Origin: Anarhynchus alexandrinus
Lineage: Eukaryota; Chordata; Aves; Charadriiformes; Charadriidae
NCBI GenBank assembly: GCA_008711295.1
Contig: VUYV01000036.1
Coordinates: forward strand, 5,059,904 to 5,123,903
Direction of reading: 5' to 3'
Length of the DNA stretch: 64,000 nucleotides
Shown here: positions 39,701 to 54,700 of the stretch, one piece after another
Layout: the number at the start of each line of letters is the position of its first letter
Numbering within the stretch: the first letter of the stretch is position 1
Program-made: the position numbers and the translations under genes
Notes under the pieces: model-generated
Databases searched by the model: none
The model's input: the letters and a program-made list of their open reading frames with translations, nothing else
Told to the model about the DNA's origin: nothing

Positions 39701-42700
39701 CTCAAGAAATGAATTTGACCTCTTAGTTTTAACAGATAATATCGAGTGCCTGATGAAAGAGCACATAAAACACTGATAAAAAGCAGTGCTATGACAGTGT
39801 ATATTAAGTATAAAGGAAGCCTATATATCTTTGCAGAATAACTTATACTCAATACCTTTCAGTACTTGTGAAGCACTTTTAAAGCACGCAATTACTTTTG
39901 ACTAAAATAGTGGTAAAAGAGTAAGAAGTAGAGCAAGTAGTAACTAGTCATATACTATTTCACAAAAGTATTTTCACTTTCCTAAATTTTATATAATATG
40001 TTGTATTTAGAGAACATTCTCTGCAACTTACATACACCACAAGGACTATGCTTCAAAATATAAGCCCATATGTTCGGCATTGTTTGGGGAAAGTACTTGT
40101 ATTAAGACACAAATAAAAATTAATTTGAAAATGTATGTCAAGTTCTTGTTTGTACTCTATGTTAAAAAAAACCAACAAAACAACCCAAAACCATAGGAGC
40201 ATAATGGAACTGCAAAACCTTCACAGATCTTTACCAAGACTAAAAAAGGAGGAATACCTTTTCGCCTTTTGACCCAGCTGGACCGGGATGTCCAGGTCTT
40301 CCTGTGACCCCCTGCACAACACAGTATCAGTTTATATCAGTTAAGAAATAATGAAACACAGTATTTCTGCATTGCAGCTTAGTTTTTAAAACTTGTAGTT
40401 TTTGAAGGTCATTTAAACCTAATTACACTTTGCCTCCAGGTTTAAATATTTCTCTTCTGTTTGATACAACAGCTGTGTCCTTCTGATAAGCCCTTTGAAG
40501 GGTAAAACTTGTATTTGCAGTTGCATTTTCACCTTGGCAGACTAAATGCACTGACCTTAACTGGCACCTCTTGAGACTGCTAAGAATCATGCTTTACTGC
40601 TAAAAAGCCAATTTACGTATTTCACATTAAAATTCCTAAATGTGTTACAATTTTTGAAAGAAGGGCAGCATCAGTACTGTCAGCAACCTAGGAATGAATA
40701 ATGATCATACTAACTAATGTGATCCCATCCAGTATGTAGAAATAACATTTGAAAAAATTGCCAAGAGGAGTTTTCCCAGAAAAACCAACATTTTAAAAAA
40801 TATTTTTCAGCGACTTGAAATATTCTCAGCTTATTCTCTTACTTTTTTTTATTGTGAAACCAAGCGGTTACTTGGTTTCAGCATTAAGTGTTTTCAGAAT
40901 GCCTAGCTGGAAGTATTTTTAGATTTTTATTACTAACATTATTACTGTAACTCGGGTACAAATACATAATTAACTGCAAGTTTGCACATCATAAGTCATG
41001 TAACCTCACAGAGTCTCTAGTAATGCCAAAACTCCGTACCCGTTTAAGTTACATAAACTTTGAGCCCAGACAATGACAGTATTTTCAGCAACATCAGCTC
41101 ACAACACCGGCTCTTTTATTAGAGCCAGTACGGGTAAGATTTTAGTATTACTCTCCTAAAAGCCAAAAGAAAGGACAAGAAAATAAGAATATAAAGTTTT
41201 ACGGGATAGTTACAGCAACCTCTGCTGAGATAGATTAGATCACGGGTGGTACCACACACTTACCGATGGTCCACTGGGTCCCGGTATGCCTGGCAGTCCA
41301 GGAGCACCTTGAAGGCCCTGGAAATTAAAAGAGAATATGTCTATTTCCTCTCCCACTTATACGTCAAAAACTACTTACATTCAGCATGTCCAGCAGTATT
41401 ATAATTATATTAAAGTGCATTTTCATCTAAAAGGTTGGCATTATTTTTAAGAATGGAAAAAAAAGCCCACCCCACCATGCAGGGAAGAGATTATCATTGA
41501 ACAAGGTTAGAGGCAACTTCTTGCTTGACTGATAAACAACACTTGTCCTTCAACCTTTCACATCATTAGCTTATGTCCTGTATATCTTTTTGTCTTTAGT
41601 TGTGCAGATAAGAGCAGGACATCTGGCTTTTCCTTAGAGATTAATTTTCTATTTTCTGTCACTAAAAGGTTTTTTTGCTGGTGAGAAGACTTCTACTCCG
41701 ATTTCTCAGTGTTACCTGATGCTATCTAAATGCAATGATGCTTTCTGCCTGATTTATAGATTTTGCTTTTTTGATAACGGAACATGACATTTTTCACAGT
41801 AATGACCTAGTTTCCTGCTTTTATTCTATTCGATTGCCTGGAAATCGATGGATTCTGGTACCCACTTACTAAACATAAAGGTGTGCAACTTACTACAGTG
41901 GATAAAGGTAGGGTTTGAGACAAGCCTGCACGTCACTGAAGTCTTTCCTCTGCCACACCAGGCTTACATGCAATTTTAGACATGTAAAAGTCATGTACTA
42001 ATGAGAGTTAATGGCTCTCAGTTCCCTCTACAATTCATAAAGGGAAATAGGTCCCTCCTAGCAGTGATTCATTTTATCTGCACAGGGTGCCTATCCTCTG
42101 ACAAGAAGAATCACCTCAGAAAAGGCGTATTTCTCATGTTAAATGCAGTGTTTAAAAAGGCACGGGTAAAGGGGTAGTCCAGAAAACCACACAGGTCAGG
42201 AGCCCTGAAATCAGGGCTCTGAGGGAGAGACTGAGGGAAAAACTTCAGACAGTAATAAATCAGAAAAGATGTGGAGATGGAGAGAGACATTGATTTCCCT
42301 TTCTTGCTCCTACACACAGAGGGCATTGATCCACCTCTGCAGCTTTTCAGAGTGGCAATCCAACTGCTAATGTGTTCTCTCCGCATTTTGAATTACTTTA
42401 CTCTGATGGTACAGTCACCCAGAAAATGAATATGAAGCTATTTTCCGTAATTCTTACTACTGATGGTAGAAAAACCCTCCCCTGAAAAAAAGGAATGTTT
42501 TAAAAAGGAAGAGAATGAAGCTTCAACAAAGATTAAAGGGCTATTTGAAAGCACATGAAAGTAAATGAGCGTATTTCAAAGAGCTTCAGGTGGGCTTCTC
42601 AATCTCTTTCCATTCCCATGCTAACCAAATCATAAAAATGAAAATAAATGCATTCTTTTAAAATTTGTAAATTTGTAAAAAAAGTTGCTTTTAAACTTTG

Positions 42701-45700
42701 TAAACTCTTTCATACATGTTTCTGAAAACAATTCACTTACACCCTCACAATGCCATAATCAAAAGCTGTTGCTAAACACAGAAAACATCAGAGCTAAGGC
42801 AGCTAACCAGCTATCAAACAGCAAAGCAGCATGTGAATAGCTAACTGACTAACACACCACAGCATCCTACTGAATCAATAAAAAAAAATTAGGATTAATT
42901 TACTCTGGAGTCCTTCAAAAAAAACCCTAAGTGCCAGTTATAATCTTGCCTTTCCCTTATTGCCTTCTTAATTGCCTCTAATATTTCACTTGATTCTCAG
43001 CAGTTAAATAGTATCTGAATTGTTGGAGCTGTTTTGTTAATGCCTCAGGGTTCAATTGTAGAGGTACCCTTATAGGGCACAGGAAGGATGTGTTAATTGC
43101 CCATTTATTTTTTAAGTAAAATTCTGCTTGGGCTTCACATATGGCTGCCCCATCATTTTCAGGTATACGTCCTAAATCCAACCTCAAGAGGCACTTGCCT
43201 TTTAAGAAGCAAAGACATAATGTGCTTTATAGATTGTGTAAAAATAAGAGGGGAAAAAAAAGCGCGATACTTTGCCTGACAATCTGCTAAATTCTGGGGT
43301 AAAGCAGTAGCAGGAATACATACCTAATGCTTCTGCTGCATCTTTTTTTTTTTTTTTTTTCTTATATAACTGTGTACTTTTGGAAGCCAAAGATCCTGAT
43401 GAACACAGATTTTTTTTTAAATTATTCTCATTCTACTACTGTTTGAAAATTCTTACTATACTATGACCTTAGCACCAAAGAAATGTAAAACGCTCATAAA
43501 GAATTACAAAACCCTCCATCAATGAGCTCTAAATTCCTTTCGTATTTTCCAGGTGCTTTCTCTTGTAGCCAGCACTCCCAAATTACAAGAGAGTAGTAAG
43601 TATTTAACAGCGCCACTTAAGTGTTTTGGAATTTTGAAGTGTTCACCAGCTATTTTGTAACAGACTACTTATTTTAACTCCTTCAGTTGCCTAAAGTCAC
43701 TAGGAAATTCATTTATTTACTCAGATCCATTTGCTTAATAACTTCTGCTTTGGTGATTTATTTTATTTTTTCTTTTTGGACAGAGATTGCTCATGAACTG
43801 TTAACTGCAAATACTTCAATTTAAAATGAAAGCTATAGCAGCTATTTTGGATTCGGCACCACAAGTCACATGGCTTATTTTCCTTCTCTATTATAACATA
43901 AAAGTAACTCTAAGAATGCAGTATATGATGCAAAATACAGTAAATATTTTAAATTCAGTCTCTTTAAACATTTTCCAGTTTCCACTTAATAGTAATTGCT
44001 GCTATGACTGTTCCCAGAGTATTTGCCTAATGGAATTTTTTTGAAAGTGAATTCTAAAGTGGAAGTAACACAATGAAAGCAAATGTGTTATAAAACATGA
44101 AATATTTTCTGAAATTATTTTGCATTTGCCTATTTATTGCTCTATCCTATACTCTTAAAAATTAGCATTTAAATGTATGCGAGGCTTTAAAATATACAAT
44201 GAGTAAAAATCCTCAGACAAAATTTAAATAGATGTTATTTAATTGAATAATAGCATTTAATCTTGTTGAAAATTCAGAATCAAGCACTCTTTATAGCAAT
44301 ACATTACTATCTCAGCAGTTTTAAAGAACCAAATAACATTCTGTGCATTTCATTCTCGGTCTAGATCTTTATTCAGGTTCAGATACGAATGCTGCCACTA
44401 TAGAAATCAAGTAATTTACCTCATCGCCCTTCTCTCCAGCAAGCCCAGGAAATCCACGTTCACCTTTGCTTCCCTATGAAAATGTAACATTCAAACAAAT
44501 ACTTTCTATTAGAGAACAATCAATTTCATGCTTTGGAGGGCATTTAATGACCCCCATTTAATATCATGAATAGCATGAAGCCCTTACAGCAATAGTGCCT
44601 AAAACAGAAAAAAAGGCTTAATACTACCTGAATGCTTTACAATATGCCTCCCATTGAGGTTGAAAGGACATGAGTGTTTTTTACCTAGCAGGCAAACTCA
44701 CCAAAAGGCTTCATAGAGACATTTTATTAATACCAAAGAGCTTAAATGCTTGTCCAAATGGAGAAAGGACACTTTCATGGAATTATGCTCAACTATAGGG
44801 GATTATCTGTAGGACAAACCATGAGGCATTTGATCCAATTACAATGCAGGAGAGTTTTGATGGACATGAATGAAACTTCAAGTCCCAGTGAAATGGCTGC
44901 GTTACTCCCACAGGAGCACGGTGCAAAGGCACAGGGTGGTCCAGCTGTTGCACACTTGAGGGTGATACCAGAAGTTTCCTTCTTCGCCGCAGGATTCTTG
45001 CGTGACTGACTCACCTAAAATAAACCTGAAGATGGCAATGCACTACTGGACAGTCAAATCTGAGCTAGCTTTAATGGACACAAGGCACAGAAGAGCTATT
45101 CTGCCTTGGTACTCAACTCAGACTATTTTGCACACTTTCCCAAGAGGAGAGGCAAACAGACACAGGAAGAGGGCTGAACCATAAAAGTTTTTTGAAGGTT
45201 TAGGCTGCTCAGATGCTACAGGGATAGGGATAAGACAAAAAAAAAAGTCAAGACTGACAGACGTAAGCTTCTGGACTTTTAATAAGCAATGAAGCAATGT
45301 AAAGTACTCTCTTCAAAACTTACCTTTGGCCCTTCTCTACCAGGGATGCCTGGAGGACCTCTTGTGCCAGGATCACCCTGAGGAACAGACAGAAAGCAAA
45401 GTGATAAATAACTATTTCGTGGCACAGGCAGAAGGCTTGATCTACGCAGACTGCTTCCTTCCTGCCTTTGGACCATCCCTTCATTTTACCCCGAAGCCTT
45501 CTCTTCAGTCCTGTCTCTTTTCTACACAAAACATTTGTTCAGAGATCCTTCCTTGTTTCCCTCCCCATCTCTCCCACACTCTACTCAAACCATGCTAACA
45601 AATTTTTATCTTCATTTTGAGAGGACTCAAAAATGCCTTCACTTTGGATAGTCCCAGACGCACCTGTGTTTAGGTTTGAGCAGACCAGCTTCCTTTTAAG

Positions 45701-48700
45701 GATTAGGTAGAGATGGAGGCTATTTGTTACTCTCACCAGCTTCAAATCTACAGTTATTTTATAGTAAATGATTCCTGCTTTGTCGAGAGAAACATTTTCC
45801 AGCTAAATTACAAACTTATAGAAGTGCTAACCACAAAAGAGAGAGAAATGAAGAATGAAGCATAAAGAATCACTAAGAGAGAAAATTGACAAAGAGGTAG
45901 AACTGCATGTGCAGGAGAAAGAAAATGCAATTACAAACAGAAAGGCTCAGGGAAAGGCCCAAAGACAGACCAAAAAAAAATATTCAAATTTGGGAATGAG
46001 AAAGATAGACCTAAAGAAATCAAACTTGGGAACGAGAAAGTCAATAAACCCTAAGTAGATGTATTAATAAAGGACAGTAGAATAGCATAATCTCCCTCCT
46101 CAGAAATGATGTGTGCTTTTCATATAGCAATCCTCCCAAGTACACGTTTCATTTTGGAATGTGTCAGATCACTTCAAATTTTATTATTTTTCAAAATAAT
46201 ACCTTAGAAATTCTAGACTATATTCCCCATTTGCTATATTAACAATATCAATGTTACAAAGTAAATGGGGTATACTTGTAGCAATTCATACTGTGGACTG
46301 GATGTACTGAGTTGGCACTTGCTGGCTACTACCTCATATACTGGTCAAACACTATTTTTCAAAATTCCTATAAAATACGTTTCTTGAGTTCATTTTTTTT
46401 AAAAAAAAACAAAACCAAAATCAGCAAAAAGCTCAAAATTATTTTAGGCTAGCCAAGAAGGTCAGAATTGAACATACAGAAACTTTCAAGTGCCTATTTT
46501 GGTTTAAAAAGCATGCTTATAGTAAACAAAGATGTTTAATATCTGAAAATGTTTACCTTCAGTATAGAACCCATGTCTCCCACAAGTGGTAGTGCAATCT
46601 GAAATTAAAAAAGGCAGCTGCAGTTAACATTTTACACAATACGACTGATTCTGATGGGTTCTCATTGCTTCTAAAATTTATATGGTTACACACATAGCTG
46701 ATTACATATATATTGGTTGAAGCTACTTTTAATGAAAACTCAAAAGAAAAATCAGGGTTTCAAATACAGTCTTTAAGTGTAAATATCACTGTCTATCCAA
46801 CCTAACAATGTAATTCTTCATTGCAATTTCAATGAAGTTGCTTAAACCATGACAGCAGCGTAACTCCAGAACACAGTAAATTTCACTTTAATGATAATAA
46901 TAATAATAATAACAATAATAATACCACCACCAATCATAATAATAATAATAAAAAAAATGCTGTTTTTGTAGCATACCAGCAACAACTTATCACTACTGGA
47001 AATTCTCACAGACTATTCTCACTTGATTATCTTCAATTGTTTTCCTTCTGCTTTCTCCTAGGCTTTGACTCTACTGTGAACTGTAGCATGAATTGTGGAG
47101 ATGCCAAAACTAACTTCAATAAGCTAGCTCAGATACTGGAAATAATCCAGCTACAGCTACTTAAGCAACATATGTAGTATTTTGTCCTGCCTTTAAATGT
47201 TAAGAATTAGTGCAAAACTCTGTGGTGCCACCGCTAAATTGCTACCAATATTAAAGCTAACCCATTTAAAGCTCAATCAATAGGTTTACATGATACTGCA
47301 ACAGGTCTCGGATTTCCAAGTGCTGCCATTAAACTTATATTTAAAGATTCCCTGTAAAAACTGATTGAACTGGTTATCATCAGCTTCACTCACAAACAGA
47401 CTCTTCAATTACCAATGCTCATTTCTTCTTCTTGCAATTGCTAAAGCAAAAACAGCCCCAGGCATACTATAAAATTAGACACATTCAAAATTTGTTACTG
47501 TTTTTGTTCAGTCTGTTTCAATCATTTCCATCTTTACGAAGAAGAAGAAAATGTAAGCCCTTTTGTAGCATACTAGAAAAACTGTCGGTTGGTAGCAATG
47601 GGTGTAAAACACCAACTCAAGAGAAGCACTGCTGAACATACTGAACTCTAAGTGCAATCAGGCGTACACTATTTATGTTGTAGCCTCACCACCTCTGAAA
47701 GCACACTGAGAAGTTTTCTAGGGAGAGACACAGCCACTCAACACAACTTCACGACATAACTGCGTAAGGTATGAAGCCCATCCTCTGCACAATGGTAAAC
47801 TGTACATAGACTGTGTCACCTGCTCTTAAAAACCTGTAACAAGCTTTAAAGAACAACAACCCCATCCCTACATGGCCTGACTTTTCATCCTTCTCCTTGT
47901 GACAACATTTTACATAGAGTTAGGGTATTACCACGTCACCTGTTGGTCTTTCTGCTGGACTACACAAGTGTAATTTCCCAAGCCTCTCCTCTTTTCTAAT
48001 GTTCTTCTTTTAGCTGCAGCACCGTTTTATGGTACCATTTTATGCTAACATCCAGCTGCAAGGGCACACCAGGTGCGAGCGCAAGCCTACTGCGTTTGCG
48101 CAGTACCGTTCATCTGCTCTGTACCTACAGCACGTCCAGCCTAACTGCACGTGCACTGTAGAGTCGTAGCTGCCTACGCTCGACTCTGAATAAGCATATG
48201 ATATATGCTGCGCTTTTGGAAATGTTAAAATGGCCTTAATTCTCTGGACTCACTCCTGCTTGCTACATCTTCCTTTAAAAATGTTCTCTCCAAAGAGAAC
48301 AGTATTTCAAGAGAGCAAAAGGCAGCAATTCTCCTGTTAGTAAACTTTACCATTTAGACTTGTCTGGTTCACAGACATTAGGTTTTTTTATTTACACTTA
48401 GTTTACAGTGCACTGTGCCTTCCAAACCTTTTCTACTTATGGATTTTGTTTTTTCTTATTAAGCATTTTATGTGCATCTGTCTTGAGATTAATCTTGTTG
48501 ACTTCAGACTGTCTCTGAATTTTAAGTTTTGAGTATATCTTTAAAAAGCTACCAGTTCTTCCCAGTTCAACTGCAGATTTTATATCTACTTATCCTAATA
48601 AAATTAAATCACTGACAAGAACCAGGCATGGGAGAGACCTCCCTTTCCAAGTTTGACAGCAATCTGCTGATAGACACTCATATCCGTTGTTTTTGATAAG

Positions 48701-51700
48701 CATTAACTATACAGCAATTACTTCAAGAGCATTTTTTGTGTGCTTGTAAAAACATCATAAGGACAGTCTCAAAGTTTTATTGAGGCCAAAATATATAACA
48801 TGACTGTTTTCCTGCCTGTCCCAAGAAAGTTAATCTTCCAAAGCTGGAAATCTGATTTATTCCATGACTGGTTCTTAACAAAATTATGCCATCTTGTGTT
48901 TCCACTTTATCATTCATATCATTGAATCACATATTACTTAGAATTAATTTTTTTAAAAATATGCCATATCTTTCTTGCAGTCAAACTTTTTTCAATTGAT
49001 CTATTATACTCTGATTCCTGTTCTGTTCACGTTTTATGAAGATACGTGTTCTGTTAGCATCTCTCCCTTTCTCAAAATCCCCACCTTTCTCAAAAGTACT
49101 CAAAGGTAACTGCTAATCATTTTGGTTCATTCTTTGGGTGAATTACACCAGACCTTCATGTTGTATCTAAATCATCTTTAACTCATTCTTTTTTCTATCA
49201 TATTAATTAAAATTCATTTTATGTATCCTTTGAAAAGCAATTTTTTTTCAGTGGGCAGTGAAAACCTGCTGAATTATTCAGCTTTCTCTGCACAGTCTAT
49301 GATTTGATCTCCTTGATTATTAAATAATAGACTTTACTAGTCTTTCAAATAATTGTATTCACAGTGCCTTTTTCTTGTTGTTTTTGTTTCCATTCCTAAC
49401 TGAAGCTCATTTTATATTTCAGTCTTTCTGACTCTCTGACCTGAGTTCTACCTTCGTACTCAATGCCACCGACAGACCTGCTTTTACATACTGATTTTAG
49501 GCGTTTGAGGAGCTACTGATACTTGTGTCTCTTAAAGCACTGGACCAGTTTGCTAATGCAGGAACCAAAGAACCAACCGATCAGAATCACCACCCTGAGC
49601 CCTGATAATTAACAGCTAGCTAGTTCCCAGGCTCTTCTCTGGAGAAAGCTGACTGTTCTCTCTGAGATGAAACCTTTGTGGGATTGTGGGGCTAGTGTAT
49701 CCCTGGATAAGCTCCTTGATGTCAGTCCTCAGGCTTGCTCGTGGACTGCCGTGCACCTGTGCCATCAAATGTTTAGCTGAAAGCATGATACATTTTACTG
49801 CCTGATTCATTCCTGCAGCGGCTCTGGAGGATTTCTGATCTCTTCACAGGCCACCAGCAGCAGCCTGCAGACTAGTTTGGGAAACCCTGCCTTAGATTTG
49901 CTTTGCTGGGCACCTGGCGATGGACCACAGTCATAAGACATGAAGCCAGTCTCTGCATCTGAGGAGCCTGTTCGATGGTCAGGTATGTGAAGAATTGGTA
50001 GTTTAAGAGGTGAACAGACAGAGACCACTGAGATGCTCTACTCACTCAGAGGAAAGGCCAAATTCATGCCTTGGCAAGGAGTAGAGATTTTCTTAAAGGA
50101 CATAAACCAGTTTGAATGTTAGGTTTCGTAAGTTTTATTTCCGTTGTTTTGATATGTCTTAAATAAACACTACTATCACTGTATGTCACTGTTGTTTTTA
50201 AAACTCTGCCTTTGACTAAAATCTCTTGGGAAATATCAAATCCTACTAAACCAATAGGATCACAGGTGAGTTTAACAATCTTTTTTTTTTTTTTTAAGCA
50301 CTGGTTTTGGTTTGTTTCTTCCAACCATCCACAGATTTTTATTGATGGAATTTTTGTTGATGGAATACTTTCTAACAACCACTCAGGGACTTCAGAAAGC
50401 TTCATTTGCTGTCAAAAAAGCCTTTATAAGCATTTGTTTCTAAAAAGAAATTTGCTTTTTAGAAGTTCTGAGGTAGTTGTTGGGACTCCAGACAGAAGCA
50501 GGAATAACAACTGAAGTTTTGCCATTCTGCAAATTTTGCAAATATGCACATTGGGCTCTCCTGACTCCCATGTAAAATACTCCATTATCTTTAAGTTTGG
50601 TCTGAGGCATGTGCAGGCTTTTTAGATCTTGCAGTGCTGGACTTCAAGAAATCTGTAAAGCTTTATCATTGTTAAATACAAATCATTGCACTTATACCCA
50701 AGAGGAGATGATAACTCCTCAAGTGTGGCGAAGGATCAGAATTTATTTAGTGTTTTTGTTTTCAAACCCAGCAACTTAACTTTTCATTAGCACTATAGGG
50801 AATTTATCACATTAGAGACTAAATAGTCTCAGAATTTAATTTAAGATTTAATGTCTTCTTTCTGTGGCATAGCAGAATTAGTTTTGGAATCCCCAAACTT
50901 TTTTTCTTCAATCTTTTAACAGGAATAATCAAAGTATGCTCCTGAAAATTTCCATTGTACAGAACTGCTTCTGAGACTGAGGAACACTATGCCAAGTTAT
51001 AGTCTGGCAGAAACTCTAGTATATAAACTGTAACACCTAAACCCAAGGTATTTATCCTGCACATGTTAACATAAGTTTAATTTATACTGCAATACAATCA
51101 AGTAAAAAAAAAGCAAAGGATATAATAATTGAAAAATCAAATTAATTCAATCAATTGAACTTTTAGGCTTGCTAGGTTATCTCATCTCCTTTAAATCTAA
51201 AATATTTGCACCAAAGCAAATGTACAAGGCTTCTATGCATACGTACAGGATCACCTGGAGGGCCTGGTAGTCCTGGCTTTCCATCTCTTCCTGGAGCACC
51301 CTAGAAACAAATGTAAAATTTGGTGGCCTTAAATCCTTGATAAGGGACACACGACTTTTTGTTGTATATATAGAGAACAGTCACTTACATTGATACCGGG
51401 GGTACCTGGAGTTCCTGGTAATCCTGGGGGTCCCCTAGGACCCTAAGAACAGAAAAAGTCATTCAGGATTTAAGAATACTTTCTTCTATTGTAAACTTCA
51501 TAAAACTAAATTAATGTTTTTTGTATTAAAAAGAAAACATATCCTACCTGCACACCTGCTGATCCAGTTGGACCTACAGGACCCTGCAAGAAAACTCTGA
51601 ATAATCAGTAGTTATACTTTTTGGGATAAGGGAGATGAACTTAATCAAAAAATAGTGAATGTGGGATATTGGTGCAGTTCGCATTGCAAGAAATACTTTA

Positions 51701-54700
51701 TGGTTTCGCTTTAAATCCAAATCTAATTTTGCCAAAATTAGAAAATTCAAGAATCTGCTGAGGCCCATTTTTAAGAGCAAGTAATGCCAAAGAATAATGA
51801 TCTGTGGTGAAATTTGTTATTTAGCTAGGAGATTCGTAAGAGAAGACGATATTCAGTTGAATAAAAACAAATTAGATGACTTAAATATCAATGAGTCACT
51901 TTAAAAATTCAGATTTGAAAATATTTTAACAGAATAAACTATTTTAAAGGATTATTATATTAATCTAAGATGTGAATCTCCAGTCACCTTTCTCAAGCAT
52001 TTTCTCTCTATATCTGAGTGCTGTATATAAACTGAAATGTATCAGCCAACTATACTGATCTGGAAGAGAGATTGCCCTATTCACCACAGCAGAGCTTATG
52101 TAATAACATGTACCATCTACACCATCAATTTTTTACCGAAAACTCTGAAGGCACTGCAGATGGATTTCTTTAAAGGCAACAGAAAGAAAGAAACCCGGGA
52201 AACAAGCTGAATATCTCCAACAGCTACTGCTATACAACAGCTATTTAGTATGAATGCTCTAGATACACTTCATCAACTTGCTTCATGGTTGAATGTCAAC
52301 TGCACAGAGATGCATGAGGAAAGCTGTCCAAAATCAGAACTTCACTATTTTCTGGCATAGTGCCTGGCACTGTAAGGTTCTCATTTATAAGCAGTAGACC
52401 TAAGCTTGCAGTTAGCAGTCATCACAAATGCAAAAGCTAGGAGCTGATGCAAAGCCTTCCACACCTTTACCATGTGCCTTTGCCTTTTCCTGTACCAGCA
52501 TGAGTTTCAAAATGCTCTCATCTACAATGTCAAGTACGCCCCTTCTTTTGTACCAGTATTCATGCTGGATTTTGCCAACAATTGCAAACTGTTGCTTAGA
52601 AACAGACACAGTCTGAAGATGTCTCAACACCACTACTAGGAAGCACATCTGTAAAGTAGCCGTTGACTCTTTCAGTTCTCCAGGCTTCCATTTCTGCCTT
52701 AGCACTAGGTCTTTGTGGGTTTGAATAAAGCAAAAAGATGCTGACTTGGGAGTCAAGTCAGAAAGAAGTTCATGGCATGTTTTTTTGTTATTCTTTGTTT
52801 ATTTGTTGCAGTTTCTCAGCGATGCACAGTGAGAAGCACAAATTCTGGGCGTTGGTATACTTACTGGTGATCCCTGAACACCTATTCCAGGGGGACCCAT
52901 CTCTCCAGGTGCTCCTTGTACACCAGGTAGTCCTCTTTCTCCCTGAGAAAGGCACAAGGCTTTCAGTTACAACAGGTCTGAAAATGTAAACTAGCCTATT
53001 ATCCTGTTTTTTTACAAACAAAAATAATATTTTTTTTTATTTATACCTTTGGTCCCCGTGGACCTGGGTTTCCAGGAATACCAGTGGGACCCTAAAAAAA
53101 AGAAAAAAACACACAGGAAAAAAGCAAATTATGTTTTGAAATCAAAGAGACTAGCTGAATTTTATTTGCCAAATTAGTCAGCCTTTATAAACAAACTGAC
53201 AGATTTATGTATGTGTTCCTCGTTAATACCACTGTCACTAGGAACATGTGTGAACCTTGCACTAACAATCACAGAATCATGGAATTTTCAGAGTTGGAAG
53301 GGACCTCTAGAGATCATCTAGTCCAACTCCCCTGCCAAAGCAGGATTGCCTAGAGCACATTACTCAGGACTGCATCCAGGAGGGTCTTGAAAATCTCCAG
53401 GGAAGGGGACTCCACAACCTCCCTGGGCAGCCTGTGCCAGTGCTCTGTCACCCTAACCATAAAGAAGTTTTTCCGTGTATTTGAACGGAACTTCCTATGT
53501 TCCAACTTGTGCCCATTGTCCCTCGTCCTGTCATTGGGAACCACTGAAAAGAGTCTGGCTCCATCCTCCTTCAACCCACCTTTTAGATACCTGTACGCCA
53601 TAATAAGGTCTCCCCTCAGCCTTCTCTTCTCCAGGCTAAAGAGTCCCAGCTCTCTCAGCCTTTCCTCATAAGGAGATGCTCCACTCCCTCAGTCATCTGA
53701 GTTGCCCTACGCTGGACTCTCTCCAGTAGTTCCGTGTCCCTCTTGAACTGGGGAGCCCAGAACTGGACACAGTATTCCAGTTGTGGCCTCACCAGTGCAG
53801 AGTAGAGGGGGAGAAAGACCTCCCTNNNNNNNNNNNNNNNNNNNNNNNNNNNNNNNNNNNNNNNNNNNNNNNNNNNNNNNNNNNNNNNNNNNCTTGCTGA
53901 GGATACACTCTGTCCCCTCATCCAGGTCACTGATGAATATATTGAACAAGATTGGACCGAGTATTGACCCCTGGGGGACACCGCTGGTTACAGGCCTCCA
54001 ACTTGACACTGCTCCATTAATCACAACCCTCTGAGTTCTGTCACACAGCCAGCTCTCAATCCACCTCGCTGTCACCTCACCTAGCCCACACTTTCTCAGC
54101 TTCCTAATGAGGATGTTATGGGAGACAGTGTCAAAAGCCTTGCTGAAGTCAAGGTAGATGACATCCAGACTATATTTTAGTGCATTTACAATACCACTAT
54201 AACTTATATTTAAATTTTGAAATTACGTAAAAAAAATACTTGTTCCAATTTCTTTCATTGCACAATGAGAATTCTTTAACAGTTTTCCCCACAAGAAATA
54301 AAGTTATAAAAGCCTTTTTAGATTATGGACTTACCGGTGTTCCAGGAAGACTTGGTCCAGGAGGCCCCATATCACCTTTTGGACCTGGATGTCCAGGCGG
54401 TCCCATAATTCCACCAGGGTCCCCCTACAAGATAAATTTGAATCACTAATTGAAATATGAGAATTTTCTCTTATGAACCCCCACCCCGTAAATATTATCC
54501 AGGTTATCCTGGAAAGTGCCAGCACTTTGAGAAGGAACAGAGGGGAAAAAAACCCCAATCAAAGCTTTCTATAGTTCTGTATTTCACAATGTACAAATTG
54601 CAAGCCTATTCAGGTATCAAAATCCTTATCTTAGTTTTATCAAATTTATTACATTTCATTCCACAGAGATTCAGCTCCCTACACCTGTAAGTAATCAGCT

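Larger units (their letters stand above)
53092..54334 (-). other. Intron between e7 and e8
   Basis: 1.2 kb, nearly all CR1 (53266-54169), including the N gap 53826-53892. Confidence 0.88.

Noticed and set aside
45855..46058. Lys/Glu-rich 67-codon plus-strand open frame
   Set aside because: Purine-rich low-complexity intronic sequence, opposite to the gene.
46201..46340. Possible decayed remnant of the missing Cys exon (an AG followed by an N-F-like start near 46214, and a C-Q-like stretch near 46310)
   Set aside because: Only a few residues match, with stops or wrong phases close by, so it cannot be distinguished from chance.
47062..47150. A plus-strand segment after ctcctag that reads like an exon with Cys residues
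   Set aside because: It is on the strand opposite to COL19A1, has no partner exons, and no matching family was recognised.
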